A stretch of DNA of 64,000 bases from Mannheimia sp. USDA-ARS-USMARC-1261 (lineage in GTDB: Bacteria; Pseudomonadota; Gammaproteobacteria; Enterobacterales; Pasteurellaceae): assembly GCF_000521605.1 (NCBI RefSeq), contig NZ_CP006942.1, forward strand, positions 1,364,001 through 1,428,000. Reading direction: 5' to 3'. How positions within the stretch are numbered: the stretch's first letter is position 1; each line of letters opens with the position of its first letter. Positions 29,575 through 38,320 of the stretch are shown one piece after another. Under the pieces are notes generated by a model. It was given only the letters and a program-made list of their open reading frames with translations, made no database searches and had not been told where the DNA came from. Made by a program: the position numbers and the translations under genes.

Positions 29575-30918
29575 CTATTTGTTATATTGATCGATCACAT
29601 TTGCCTGTACTTCGGCACCACGATCATTAATGGCTTGCCACTGCGGATAAACGGCTTGGTTGTCTTGGCTTGCCATACCGAGTTTTACCGCCTGATCCAC
29701 AATAATTCTTGCTACATCAAAATGGCGGGATTCTGGGAACATTGCGAGCTGATCACGCAAAATTGCCCCTAAATCAATCGGCTTGCCTTCCGCACGATAA
29801 GGCGCAAGATGAGCTTGCATCGTAGCAATAATTTGTTCTTGCACATCAGACAGCGATTCATATTCCAATTCACTTGGCAATTCGCCAACTGATTCTGCCT
29901 CATTGAGCATCGCTTCATCATCACGCAGATCTAATAAAGGCTCTGCTTTTGCGGTATAAAGCAACCAAGGAGAATTATAGTAATCTTGAATAGATTGGCG
30001 TAAACGCTGACCGAATACACGGTTTTTATCCATATCTATGGCGGTACGGATAAATTTATGAACGTGGCGGTCGTAGCCAATCCAAAGATCTATCGCCTGT
30101 TGTCCCCAACTGATAATGCGGTCTAATTTATTCTGTAAATTGACAATAAGCTGGTCGATAAAATCCAAATCATCACGGGCAATTAAACAGCTTTGAATAC
30201 GTAATAATTGGGCTTGTAATTTATCGCCGGCAGCATTTAACGTATCTTGCAATTCACGCAAATTGCCTGAGGTTTCATCTAACAACTGCTCACAGCTCAT
30301 AATCGCCTCGTGCCAGTTTTGGCGTAACAATTCCGCAATTCGCTCACGAATTTGGTGCTGGTTTTCATCCATAATACGTTGGGAAAGATCGATGCTGTCA
30401 AAAATTTCCGCCACCGAATATTTCAACGGTGCAAACACATTATTCCGCCAAAAACGTTCATCTTTAGCTTCTGCCGTCCCCTCTTCCGCAGCAACCGAGG
30501 CTCGTTGGATTTCATCGGCGACAATTGAAAGTTGAATGGAAAGACGTAAATTGGAAAATTCACGCTGACGAACGTAATAATCAGAAATCCCCACTCCAAG
30601 CGGTGTGACACGATAAATCGCCAATCCTTCGGTAAATTCGCTGGTAAAACGGTTTAATAAACGCTGCCTTACTAAGTCGTTAATCGCATTATTGGCACGT
30701 TGGGTAAAGGTGGAATCCGACTGCTCAAACGCATTAGACACATAACGAAAAAGATCGATAAGATCACTTTCTAATAATTCACCATCGGTCTGTTCTTGAT
30801 TGTAAATAGAAATCGCAAGTAAGAAAGCGAGGCGGTCGGAAGAGAGTGAAAGAGAAAATTCACGATCCTTCGTCCACGAAATGAGTTCTGGAATAGTCTG
30901 TGCCAATTCGTTCTGCAT
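29575..30918 (-). CDS. mukF: Chromosome partition protein MukF (kleisin)
   Basis: 447-residue kleisin of MukBEF. The N-terminal winged-helix dimerisation domain (about 1-120, [32 protein letters not shown]) is followed by a helical middle region with heptad character and a C-terminal winged helix that contacts the MukB head. First gene of mukF-mukE-mukB; its promoter must lie in 30919-31100, where I cannot choose a convincing hexamer pair. In E. coli a methyltransferase gene (smtA/cmoM) precedes mukF; it is absent here. Confidence 0.97.
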   Translation of the reverse strand: MQNELAQTIPELISWTKDREFSLSLSSDRLAFLLAISIYNQEQTDGELLESDLIDLFRYVSNAFEQSDSTFTQRANNAINDLVRQRLLNRFTSEFTEGLAIYRVTPLGVGISDYYVRQREFSNLRLSIQLSIVADEIQRASVAAEEGTAEAKDERFWRNNVFAPLKYSVAEIFDSIDLSQRIMDENQHQIRERIAELLRQNWHEAIMSCEQLLDETSGNLRELQDTLNAAGDKLQAQLLRIQSCLIARDDLDFIDQLIVNLQNKLDRIISWGQQAIDLWIGYDRHVHKFIRTAIDMDKNRVFGQRLRQSIQDYYNSPWLLYTAKAEPLLDLRDDEAMLNEAESVGELPSELEYESLSDVQEQIIATMQAHLAPYRAEGKPIDLGAILRDQLAMFPESRHFDVARIIVDQAVKLGMASQDNQAVYPQWQAINDRGAEVQANVIDQYNK

Positions 30919-31151
30919 ACGGCTTAATCTGTTATTTGTTTATAAAAATGGTGACTATTGTAACTGAATGGAGGCAAAATGGGAATGTGTAAAATACAAG
31001 CCTTGGTTTTAGCTAGTTTTTTATAAACTACTGACTAACTGATGAATTTTAAACATTCTCTTATTTACTAATTATTATAGAATATTCAATTTTCTTTTAT
31101 TACAGCGTAAAATTATCTATCGCTATTTTAAAGTATTTTAACCTCAAAACT

Positions 31152-32009
31152 ATGTACAAAAACCTCTCTCTACTTTCGCCAAATACCTCCTTTGACTTTG
31201 AGCTAGCTGTCGGATTGACTCAATGCGAAAAAGGAAATTATCTTGATTCTGTTGTCAATAAACAAGGTATGAATGGCTATATGTTACAGCTGACAACTTT
31301 TGGTAGTGGCACAATTTTTGACGGAAAAAATACGTTTAATGTGAATCGAGGACAACTTCTTCTCTTTTCTCCAAATGTGATTCAAAATTACCAACGTCAT
31401 TCTGAGTCCCTATATTGGCACTATAAATGGATCTATTTTTTACCAAATCCTAAATGGAATAAATGGTTAAATTGGTCTAATAAAGAAGCAGGAATTGGTC
31501 GGATAAAAATTAATGACAATCGATATTTCCAAGAAATCAGCCAGCTTTTTTCTAAAATTGAGCTTGAATTAAAATCTAGCCACTTTTTTAAAGAAGATGT
31601 GGCGACAACTCTATTGGAGTATTTATTGATGAAGTGTATTTCCGCAGAGAAAATTGAGGTTATACCAGCCATTGATCAACGTATTCTTAATGTTTGTAAT
31701 TTAATCTTGTCTAATTTATCCCGGAATGACAGTGTAGAATACATAGCAGAAAAGGTATTTTTATCTCCCTCTCGACTATCTCACTTATTTAAAGCATCTC
31801 TAGGCATTAATTTAGTTCAATGGAGAGAACTACAGCGTATTGCAGAATCAAAAAAACTATTATATTTCTCTAACGTTTCAATATTAAATATCGCTAAATC
31901 ATTGGGCTATGAAGACCCGTTGTATTTTTCTAAAATCTTCAAAAAGCACACCGGATTATCCCCTTCTGAATTTAGAACTATCGAAAGACGTAAAGATAAC
32001 GAAGTGTGA
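31152..32009 (+). CDS. AraC-family transcriptional regulator
   Basis: 285 residues. The N-terminal cupin-like ligand domain (about 1-150) includes LQLTTFGSGTIFDG and RGQLLLFSP. The C-terminal double helix-turn-helix (about 185-280) has SVEYIAEKVFLSPSRLSHLFKA and ILNIAKSLGYEDPLYFSKIFKKHTGLSP. It is immediately upstream of, and co-directional with, a sugar ABC transporter and kinase operon, so it most likely activates that operon when the sugar binds. No clear Shine-Dalgarno precedes the ATG. AT-rich codon use resembles the operon it precedes. The inducer is unknown. Confidence 0.9.
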   Translation: MYKNLSLLSPNTSFDFELAVGLTQCEKGNYLDSVVNKQGMNGYMLQLTTFGSGTIFDGKNTFNVNRGQLLLFSPNVIQNYQRHSESLYWHYKWIYFLPNPKWNKWLNWSNKEAGIGRIKINDNRYFQEISQLFSKIELELKSSHFFKEDVATTLLEYLLMKCISAEKIEVIPAIDQRILNVCNLILSNLSRNDSVEYIAEKVFLSPSRLSHLFKASLGINLVQWRELQRIAESKKLLYFSNVSILNIAKSLGYEDPLYFSKIFKKHTGLSPSEFRTIERRKDNEV

Positions 32010-32030
32010 TCTAGATCTCACTTCGCTTTT
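32000..32030 (+). terminator. Terminator-like hairpin at the end of the AraC gene
   Basis: CGAAGTG / CACTTCG outer stem with inner GATC-TA-GATC and a following CTTTT. It overlaps the AraC stop codon and the CRP-like site, so one palindrome may do two jobs. Confidence 0.6.
32002..32023. promoter_or_regulatory. CRP-binding site candidate
   Basis: 22-base palindrome centred on TGTGATCTAGATCTCA, matching 19 of 22 positions of the E. coli CRP consensus (TGTGA, six bases, TCACA with flanking A/T). It lies about 175 bases upstream of the binding-protein gene, a place suited to catabolite activation of the sugar operon. Confidence 0.72.
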
Positions 32031-32105
32031 CGTAGCAGAATTTTCCATATCAATAACAAAAATTTACCTGTTCTCTCCTCCACTTAAAGCATAAGATTAA
32101 GACAG

Positions 32106-32131
32106 CTTTAATAGTGCTGTTTCTATTAAAG
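32106..32131. promoter_or_regulatory. Inverted repeat, candidate regulator site
   Basis: CTTTAATAG, 8 bases, CTATTAAAG: perfect 9-base arms, 67 bases before the binding-protein ATG. It may be an operator for the neighbouring AraC-type regulator or overlap the promoter. Confidence 0.5.
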
Positions 32132-32139
32132 TAAAGATA

Positions 32140-32158
32140 ACCTGCTATTGGAGCAGGT
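32140..32158 (+). other. Leader hairpin before the sugar operon
   Basis: ACCTGCT-ATTGG-AGCAGGT, a 7-bp perfect stem 39 bases upstream of the binding-protein ATG. There is no T run, so it is not a terminator; it may protect the 5' end. Confidence 0.5.
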
Positions 32159-32197
32159 GTACAACGTAATGACTTCTTAATTTATGAGGGAAGAACA

Positions 32198-33172
32198 ATG
32201 AAAAAACCAACATTAAAACACGCATTATTTTCCGGAATCTTAGCATTAAGCTGCTATAGTTCAGCTCTGGCGAATGATATGGTCAATATTTCTAAAATTG
32301 ATGGTATGCCTTGGTTTAACCGTATGGCTGAAGGCGTCGTTCAAGCAGGTAAAGACAATAACATTAACGCCTACCAAGTTGGTCCGTCAAATACGGATGC
32401 TCCACAGCAAGTGAAATTAATTGAAGACTTAATTGCCAAAAAAGTGAGTGCAATCTCTATCGTTCCAAATGATGCAAATGCCTTAGAACCGGTGCTGAAA
32501 AAAGCAAAACAAAATGGCATTGTCGTTTTAACAAATGAATCTGTAGGTCAACCAAGTGCAGATTGGGATATTGAAATTATTGATAATGCTCAGTTTGCGG
32601 CAGATTATGTTGAAGAAGTTGCCAAAGCAATGGGCGGTAAAGGCGGATATGTGATTTATGTAGGTGGTTTAACCGTACCTCAACATAATTTATGGGCAGA
32701 TTTATTTGTGAAATACCAAAAAGAACATTATCCAGATATGTTTGAAGTTACCAGTAGAATGCCGGTTGCAGAAAATATCAATGATGCTCGCCGTACAACG
32801 ATTGACTTAGTAAAAGCTCACTCTGATTTAAAAGCAGTAGTATCTTTCGGTTCTCAAGGTCCTATTGGTGCAGGTTTAGCTGTCAAAGAAAAACGCTTGA
32901 AAAATAAATTGAATGTTTTCGGTATGATGATCCCATCTCAAGCTGCTAATTTAATTAAAAGTGGTGATATTACAATGGGAATCACTTATGACCCAGCTAA
33001 TGCAGGTTATGCCCTTGCCGCTATTGCAGCAAAAGTGTTAAAAGGTGAAAAAATTGAAGACGGCTTAGAAATCCCTAATGTTGGTAAAGCTAAAGTGGAT
33101 GCAGAGAAAAAATTACTCCAATTCCACAATGTACTTAAAGTGACTAAAGATAATATCGACAACTTATATTAA
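32198..33172 (+). CDS. Periplasmic sugar-binding protein of an ABC transporter (LsrB/RhaS-like)
   Basis: 324 residues. Signal peptide MKKPTLKHALFSGILALSCYSSALA, cleaved before ND. Type I periplasmic-binding fold of the ribose/rhamnose/AI-2 group: MPWFNRMAEGVVQAGKDNNI, then LIEDLIAKKVSAISIVPND and AVVSFGSQGPIGAG. Compared with AI-2 receptor LsrB, the AI-2-contacting Asp-116 and Asp-Gln 166-167 appear replaced (LTNES; TVPQHNLW), so AI-2 is an unlikely ligand; a pentose or deoxysugar is more likely. Shine-Dalgarno GAGGGAAG precedes the ATG. First gene of the transporter operon. Confidence 0.88.
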   Translation: MKKPTLKHALFSGILALSCYSSALANDMVNISKIDGMPWFNRMAEGVVQAGKDNNINAYQVGPSNTDAPQQVKLIEDLIAKKVSAISIVPNDANALEPVLKKAKQNGIVVLTNESVGQPSADWDIEIIDNAQFAADYVEEVAKAMGGKGGYVIYVGGLTVPQHNLWADLFVKYQKEHYPDMFEVTSRMPVAENINDARRTTIDLVKAHSDLKAVVSFGSQGPIGAGLAVKEKRLKNKLNVFGMMIPSQAANLIKSGDITMGITYDPANAGYALAAIAAKVLKGEKIEDGLEIPNVGKAKVDAEKKLLQFHNVLKVTKDNIDNLY

Positions 33173-33224
33173 TCTACGATAAATATGGGTTCTTTATGAA
33201 CCCATATTTCTCTGAGGAGGCATT

Positions 33225-34712
33225 ATGGCATTTATTTCCATGCAGAATATCAGTAAGACATTCCACGGTATAAAGGCATTAAATCAAGTAAACCTCTCTT
33301 TAGACTATGGAGAAGCTCTCTGCCTTGCCGGTCAAAACGGTTGTGGAAAATCCACGCTAATCAAAATCCTATCAGGTGTTTATCAACCTGATAAAGGAGC
33401 TAAAATCCAAATCGGTGCGACCACATATTCTAAATTAACTCCCCAAGAATCTATTGAAAAAGGGATTCAAGTTATCTATCAAGATCTGGCTCTATTTCCT
33501 AATTTAACAGTCGCAGAAAATATAGCGATAAATTTACACCGCAAGTTTAGCTGGGTAAGTCAGGAAGAGATTCAAAAGGTCGCTTTAAATGCGGTTCAGA
33601 GTATTAATGCTGATTTAGATCTTAATGCAGTTTTAGAAGATTTACCCATTGCACAGCAACAATTAGTTGCTATATGTCGTGCATTGGCACAAAACGCTCG
33701 CCTATTGATTATGGATGAGCCAACAGCATCTCTTACGGCGAAAGAAGTACAAGATCTGCTAAAAGTTGTACTAAAGTTAAAAAGTAAAGGCATTAGTATT
33801 ATTTTTGTCAGTCATAAATTACAAGAAGTAATGAGTGTCTCTGATACCGTTTTAGTACTTAAAAATGGCAATATAGTTGGTCAATATCCTATCAGTGAAA
33901 TGGATGAGAAACGTTTAGGATTCTTAATGACCGGATTAGAAATCGAATACAAGCGGTTAGATTTGCCCGATTTTTCGCAAAGAAAAACAGTACTAGAAGT
34001 ACGTAACTTAACATTACCTCGTCAATATGAAAATATAAATTTTGCATTACGAGAAGGGGAAATTATTGCTTTAACCGGTTTACTGGGTTCAGGACGTACG
34101 GAATTATGCCTTAGCTTATTCGGGATTACTCAGCCTAAATCCGGCGAAATATTATTAAATGGAAAAAAAGTCATTTTTAAAACAAATCGTGATGCTATCA
34201 AAAATGGGATTGCTTATGTGTCAGAAGATAGAATGACAACCGGATTAATTATGGCAGAGTCCATTCATCACAATATCATATCTACTATTTTTCATAAGAT
34301 CTGTGGTGGACTTAATATTATTAAATCTTCAACGGCGTATCAACATAGTCAAGAGCTCATTGACTCACTAAAAATTAAAGTAGCTGATTCAGATTTGCCA
34401 GTAAATACCCTTTCAGGGGGTAATGCTCAACGGGTTTCCATTGCTAAATGGTTAGCGATTGATCCTAAAATTATTATTTTAGATGCCCCAACTATTGGCG
34501 TAGATATTGCTAATAAAGAAGGTATATTCAATATCATTAAATCATTAGCACAGAAAGGTATTGCAGTTATTTTTGTTACCGATGAAGTAGAAGAGGCATA
34601 TTACAACAGTCATAGGGTTCTTGTAATGAAAAAAGGCAAGATATTGGACAAAATTCTACCTATTAATGCAACAGAAAAATTGATTGCGGAGGTCATCTAT
34701 GAAAATCACTAA
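33225..34712 (+). CDS. Sugar ABC transporter ATP-binding protein (tandem ABC domains)
   Basis: 495 residues with two fused nucleotide-binding domains, as in RbsA, MglA and LsrA. Domain 1 has Walker A GQNGCGKST near 36-44, a degenerate signature region LPIAQQQLVAICRALAQNA near 140 and Walker B LLIMDEPTAS near 162. Domain 2 has a degenerate P-loop region LTGLLGSGRTEL near 285-296, signature TLSGGNAQRVSIAKWLA near 395 and IIILDAPTIGVD near 418. GAGG precedes the ATG. Its 3' end overlaps the permease start by 14 bases. The inter-domain linker carries an uptake sequence. Confidence 0.94.
   Translation: MAFISMQNISKTFHGIKALNQVNLSLDYGEALCLAGQNGCGKSTLIKILSGVYQPDKGAKIQIGATTYSKLTPQESIEKGIQVIYQDLALFPNLTVAENIAINLHRKFSWVSQEEIQKVALNAVQSINADLDLNAVLEDLPIAQQQLVAICRALAQNARLLIMDEPTASLTAKEVQDLLKVVLKLKSKGISIIFVSHKLQEVMSVSDTVLVLKNGNIVGQYPISEMDEKRLGFLMTGLEIEYKRLDLPDFSQRKTVLEVRNLTLPRQYENINFALREGEIIALTGLLGSGRTELCLSLFGITQPKSGEILLNGKKVIFKTNRDAIKNGIAYVSEDRMTTGLIMAESIHHNIISTIFHKICGGLNIIKSSTAYQHSQELIDSLKIKVADSDLPVNTLSGGNAQRVSIAKWLAIDPKIIILDAPTIGVDIANKEGIFNIIKSLAQKGIAVIFVTDEVEEAYYNSHRVLVMKKGKILDKILPINATEKLIAEVIYENH
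33949..33957 (+). repeat. DNA uptake signal sequence inside the ABC ATPase gene
   Basis: ACAAGCGGT followed by TAGATTTGCCCGATTTTTCG and CAAAG: a full extended uptake context within coding sequence, at codons about 242-255, exactly in the linker between the two ABC domains. Confidence 0.85.
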
Positions 34713-35658
34713 TAATTATATCCTTTCTGCAACTATATTCGCTTTAGTCGTTTTGCTTACACTTTTTACCAATGACTTTGCGACCATAGAAAACATCTAT
34801 GATGTGGTCAATAATTACTCAATGCTAATGATTTTAGCTTGTGGGTTATTTGTTGTCCTTATTTCAGGAGGTATTGATATTTCTTTTCCTGCCATAACTA
34901 TTATTTCGCAATATGTTATGGTAACAATAATAGGAAAATATGATATTGGCTTTTTAGGTGTGTTCGCTATCTCATCTTTCATTGGGATTCTGTTAGGTTT
35001 TGTTAATGCCCTGTTTGTTAATAAGCTGAGTGTACCTTCCATTATTATTACAATTTCAACATTGAATATCTTTTATGGGGGGCTACTCTATTTCACGAAA
35101 GGAGTATGGTTATACGACTATCCTGAATGGTTTATACAAGAACGCCTATTTTTCAAACAAACCTCTCAAGATGGATTTGAGTTCGGTATCTCATTCCAAG
35201 CAATTATGGCTATTTCATCTGTATTATTGACGTGGTTAATTACCCGTAAATTAACTATCGGTAGAAAAATTTATGCACTTGGTGGGAATCAAGATGCTAC
35301 ATCTCGAATTGGGTTTAATATTCTATCTCTGCATTTATTTGCTTATGGTTATATGGGGTTTATGGCTGGAATAGCAGGAGTTGTACAATCTTATACCGTA
35401 CAATCCGTTGCTCCTGATTCGCTACTCGGTTATGAGTTAACCGTACTTGCAGCTGTCGTTTTAGGTGGAGCTAGCTTATCTGGAGGTAAAGGAACATTAT
35501 TAGGAACAGTTATGGGAGTAATGCTGCTAGCAATCATTCAAAATGGCTTAAATTTAATGAATGTTTCTTCTTATTGGCAAACAATCATTACCGGTATCAT
35601 TATTATATTAAGTATTAGTGCTACTGCATTAGGGCAATTTAAAAAACAAGGAGTATAA
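34699..35658 (+). CDS. Sugar ABC transporter permease 1
   Basis: 319 residues starting MKITNNYILS at the ATG at 34699; this start has GGAGG 6 bases upstream and overlaps the ATPase stop by 14 bases, better than the TTG 15 bases earlier. RbsC/LsrC-type permease with 8-10 hydrophobic segments. Family landmarks are GGIDISFPAITIISQYV (about 57-73) and the cytoplasmic coupling loop TIGRKIYALGGNQDATSRIGF near 192-212, then AAVVLGGASLSGGKGT near 250. It pairs with permease 2 as a probable heterodimer. Confidence 0.92.
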   Translation: MKITNNYILSATIFALVVLLTLFTNDFATIENIYDVVNNYSMLMILACGLFVVLISGGIDISFPAITIISQYVMVTIIGKYDIGFLGVFAISSFIGILLGFVNALFVNKLSVPSIIITISTLNIFYGGLLYFTKGVWLYDYPEWFIQERLFFKQTSQDGFEFGISFQAIMAISSVLLTWLITRKLTIGRKIYALGGNQDATSRIGFNILSLHLFAYGYMGFMAGIAGVVQSYTVQSVAPDSLLGYELTVLAAVVLGGASLSGGKGTLLGTVMGVMLLAIIQNGLNLMNVSSYWQTIITGIIIILSISATALGQFKKQGV

Positions 35659-35660
35659 CG

Positions 35661-36611
35661 ATGAAAAGAAAAATTGATCATACTATTTTTTATCTATTGG
35701 CTCTTTTTGCTATTGCTGTGATTGCTTTTAGTCTTTTAATTCCGGATATCTTTTGGTCTATCAGTAATTTTCAGTCAATGGCATCTCAAATTCCCGTCTT
35801 AGGAATTTTAACGCTTGCAATGGCATTACCGATGCTAACAGGTGGAATAAATCTTTCTATTATTGCCAGTATGAATGCTTGCTCACTCATTATCGCTTAT
35901 TTTATTACTCAGTACACCGGTATTTCTTGGCTATTTATGTCGATTATATTGAGCCTCTTCTGTGCATTAGTGATCGGTTTGCTCAATGGAACACTTATCG
36001 CCATTATTCGAGTTTCTCCGATTCTCGCTACATTAGGGACAATGACATTAATCAATGGTATTAATATATTAGTAACAAATGGATCTACAATTGCAAACTT
36101 CTCTGACAGTATTTTAAATATTAGTGCATCTACATTTTTATGGATTCCTACTCCTATTTTAATATTCTTATCGCTTGCAGGGGGGATATGGTTCTTCCTA
36201 GAAAAAACATCTATTGGCAAGGCAATCTATTTCATTGGTAATAATGAAAAAGCGACCTATTACTCAGGTATTAATACGAAAAAAGTACTCATTTGGGTCT
36301 ATATAATCTCATCTGTACTTTGTGTATTCGCTGCTATTTTAATGATGTCAAAACTTAATTCAGCCAAAGCCTCTTACGGCGATTCTTACTTACTAATCTC
36401 TATTCTTGCTACTGTACTAGGCGGAATAAATCCAGATGGTGGTAAAGGGAAATTAATAGGTATTATGTTAGCTCTTGTCTTACTTCAAGTCATTGAAAGT
36501 GGCTTAAATATGCTTGGTATTAGTAGTTACATCACAATGATCTTGTGGGGCAGTTTATTGTTACTATTTATCTTCTTACAAAAAAATCATATTTTCCTAT
36601 TAAAACGTTAA
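35661..36611 (+). CDS. Sugar ABC transporter permease 2
   Basis: 316 residues, same family as permease 1: GGINLSIIASMNACSLII near 61, TSIGKAIYFIGNNEKATYYSG near 183-203 and ATVLGGINPDGGKGK near 250. Only 2 bases separate it from permease 1, and GGAG precedes the ATG by 8 bases. Two permeases plus one fused ATPase is the layout of the lsr and rha-type transporters. Strongly AT-rich, like its neighbours. Confidence 0.92.
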   Translation: MKRKIDHTIFYLLALFAIAVIAFSLLIPDIFWSISNFQSMASQIPVLGILTLAMALPMLTGGINLSIIASMNACSLIIAYFITQYTGISWLFMSIILSLFCALVIGLLNGTLIAIIRVSPILATLGTMTLINGINILVTNGSTIANFSDSILNISASTFLWIPTPILIFLSLAGGIWFFLEKTSIGKAIYFIGNNEKATYYSGINTKKVLIWVYIISSVLCVFAAILMMSKLNSAKASYGDSYLLISILATVLGGINPDGGKGKLIGIMLALVLLQVIESGLNMLGISSYITMILWGSLLLLFIFLQKNHIFLLKR

Positions 36612-36623
36612 CAGGAGTAAATT

Positions 36624-38219
36624 ATGCAAAATGAGAAACAACTAATTGAACAAGGCAATATAGTCATTGGTATTGAATTAGGCTCAACCCGTATAAAAGC
36701 GGTATTAATTAGTACCGAAGGAACAATACTCGCTACCGGAGGAGCCGACTGGGAAAACAGACTGATTGATGGCATTTGGACATATCATCAAGATGAAGTT
36801 TGGGAGAAACTCCAAGCAGCATATAGTGATTTAGCTAAAACCGTAAAAGAAAAATACCATGCAATTATTCGTTCAGCGAAAGGGTTAGGCATTAGTGCAA
36901 TGATGCATGGTTATTTGCCTTTTGATAAACAAGGAAAACAGCTCGTTCCATTTAGAACTTGGCGAAATAATATTACCTTAGAAGCATCTGAAAAATTAAC
37001 AGAGCTTTTCCAATATCCGATTTCCCAGCGTTGGAGTATTGCTCATTTGTATCAAGCCCTATTAAACAATGAACCACATTTAAAGGAGGTTGATCATATC
37101 ACGACATTATCTGGTTATGTTCACTGGCAACTCACTGGAGAAAAAGTCTTGGGAATTGGCGATGCTTCAGGAATGTTTCCGATTGATACAGATTCTCACT
37201 CCTACAACAAAAAGATGCTTGCCCAATTTGCACAATACATTTCTCAATTTAATATGCCTTGGCAGCTGAATACAATCTTACCAAAAGTGTTGGTTGCCGG
37301 TGAATCAGCAGGCAGATTAACTGAACAAGGTGCAAAATTACTTGATCCAAGTGGTAATTTACAAGCAGGAATCCCGCTATGTCCTCCTGAGGGAGATGCG
37401 GGTACAGGTATGATTGCAACTAATTGTATTAAAGAAAAAACGGGAAATATTTCAGCAGGAACGTCTGCATTTGCAATGATTGTGCTAGAAAAAATGCTGT
37501 CAAAAGTTTATCCAGAATTAGATATCGTGACTACACCAGCAGGAAAATTAGTCGCAATGGCACACGCCAATAACTGTACATCTGATATTAATGCTTGGGT
37601 TAATTTATTCGGGGAGTGTTTGGATACATTTGGAATCCATGTGTGTACAGAAGAATTATATGAAATACTGTTCTTACATTCGCTACAAGGTGATGCCGAT
37701 TGCGGTGGGCTACTTTCCTATGGTTTTCACTCTGGGGAACATAATGTCGGTTTATCTGAAGGTTGCCCTATGTTCCTACACCCAACGAAAGCCAATTTTA
37801 ACTTAGCTAATTTTATGAGAGCCCACCTTTACACTGCTTTTGGGGCGATGAAATTGGGGATGGATATTCTCATTAACCAAGAAAAAGTAGAAATTTCCCG
37901 TATATTAGGACACGGTGGTATTTTTAAAACAGAGGGAGTTGCACAGAAAATTCTAGCTTCAGCACTCAATATACCACTTGCAACAGCCAGCACAGCATCA
38001 AACGGAGGAGCTTGGGGGATTGCATTGTTGGCTAATTTCTTAACATACTCTGACAAACAAACATTAGAGCAATATTTGGATAAGTGTATATTCAATACCA
38101 CTCAACTCAATCTCATTCAACCTGATAAAACGATGAGCGAAGGATATGAACAGTTTATGCAACGATATAAAAGAGGGATTTCTGTAGTGGAGAAAGCACT
38201 CTATCTAAATATACCTTAG
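36624..38219 (+). CDS. FGGY-family carbohydrate kinase
   Basis: 531-residue sugar kinase expected to phosphorylate the imported sugar in the cytoplasm. Landmarks: N-terminal phosphate-binding motif GIELGSTRIKAVLI (about 16-29), ISAMMHGYLPFD near 91 and FRTWRNNI near 112 in the substrate region, adenosine-binding ISAGTSAFAMI near 276, and the C-terminal LGHGGIFKTEGVAQKILASA followed by ASNGGAWGIALL near 455. AGGAG precedes the ATG. The subfamily (ribulo-, xylulo-, rhamnulo- or AI-2-type) cannot be fixed by eye. It is the last gene; no isomerase or aldolase is nearby. Confidence 0.9.
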   Translation: MQNEKQLIEQGNIVIGIELGSTRIKAVLISTEGTILATGGADWENRLIDGIWTYHQDEVWEKLQAAYSDLAKTVKEKYHAIIRSAKGLGISAMMHGYLPFDKQGKQLVPFRTWRNNITLEASEKLTELFQYPISQRWSIAHLYQALLNNEPHLKEVDHITTLSGYVHWQLTGEKVLGIGDASGMFPIDTDSHSYNKKMLAQFAQYISQFNMPWQLNTILPKVLVAGESAGRLTEQGAKLLDPSGNLQAGIPLCPPEGDAGTGMIATNCIKEKTGNISAGTSAFAMIVLEKMLSKVYPELDIVTTPAGKLVAMAHANNCTSDINAWVNLFGECLDTFGIHVCTEELYEILFLHSLQGDADCGGLLSYGFHSGEHNVGLSEGCPMFLHPTKANFNLANFMRAHLYTAFGAMKLGMDILINQEKVEISRILGHGGIFKTEGVAQKILASALNIPLATASTASNGGAWGIALLANFLTYSDKQTLEQYLDKCIFNTTQLNLIQPDKTMSEGYEQFMQRYKRGISVVEKALYLNIP

Positions 38220-38235
38220 TATTTACCCCAAATAT

Positions 38236-38270
38236 AAAAACCGTTTGAATAAACTATCCAAACGGTTTTT
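38236..38270. terminator. Bidirectional terminator, sugar operon / parC
   Basis: Perfect 12-bp stem AAAAACCGTTTG / CAAACGGTTTTT with an 11-base loop and T runs on both strands, between convergent kinase and parC genes. Confidence 0.88.
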
Positions 38271-38308
38271 TATTTATACAAGCTATTGCAAATTTTCTCA
38301 AAAAAACA

Positions 38309-38317
38309 ACCGCTTGT
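38309..38317 (-). repeat. DNA uptake signal sequence
   Basis: ACCGCTTGT with TTGCAAATTTT upstream on the forward strand, just past the parC stop. Confidence 0.8.
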
Positions 38318-38320
38318 TGC

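Noticed and set aside
32198-38219. An AI-2 (lsr) uptake operon
   Set aside because: Layout and kinase are lsr-like, but there are no lsrF, lsrG or lsrR homologs and the binding protein lacks the AI-2 contact residues as aligned by eye.
24000-38219. Hidden mobile element bringing in the sugar cassette
   Set aside because: No transposase, integrase, tRNA target, terminal inverted repeats or target duplication seen at its edges; only the AT-rich composition and position suggest transfer.
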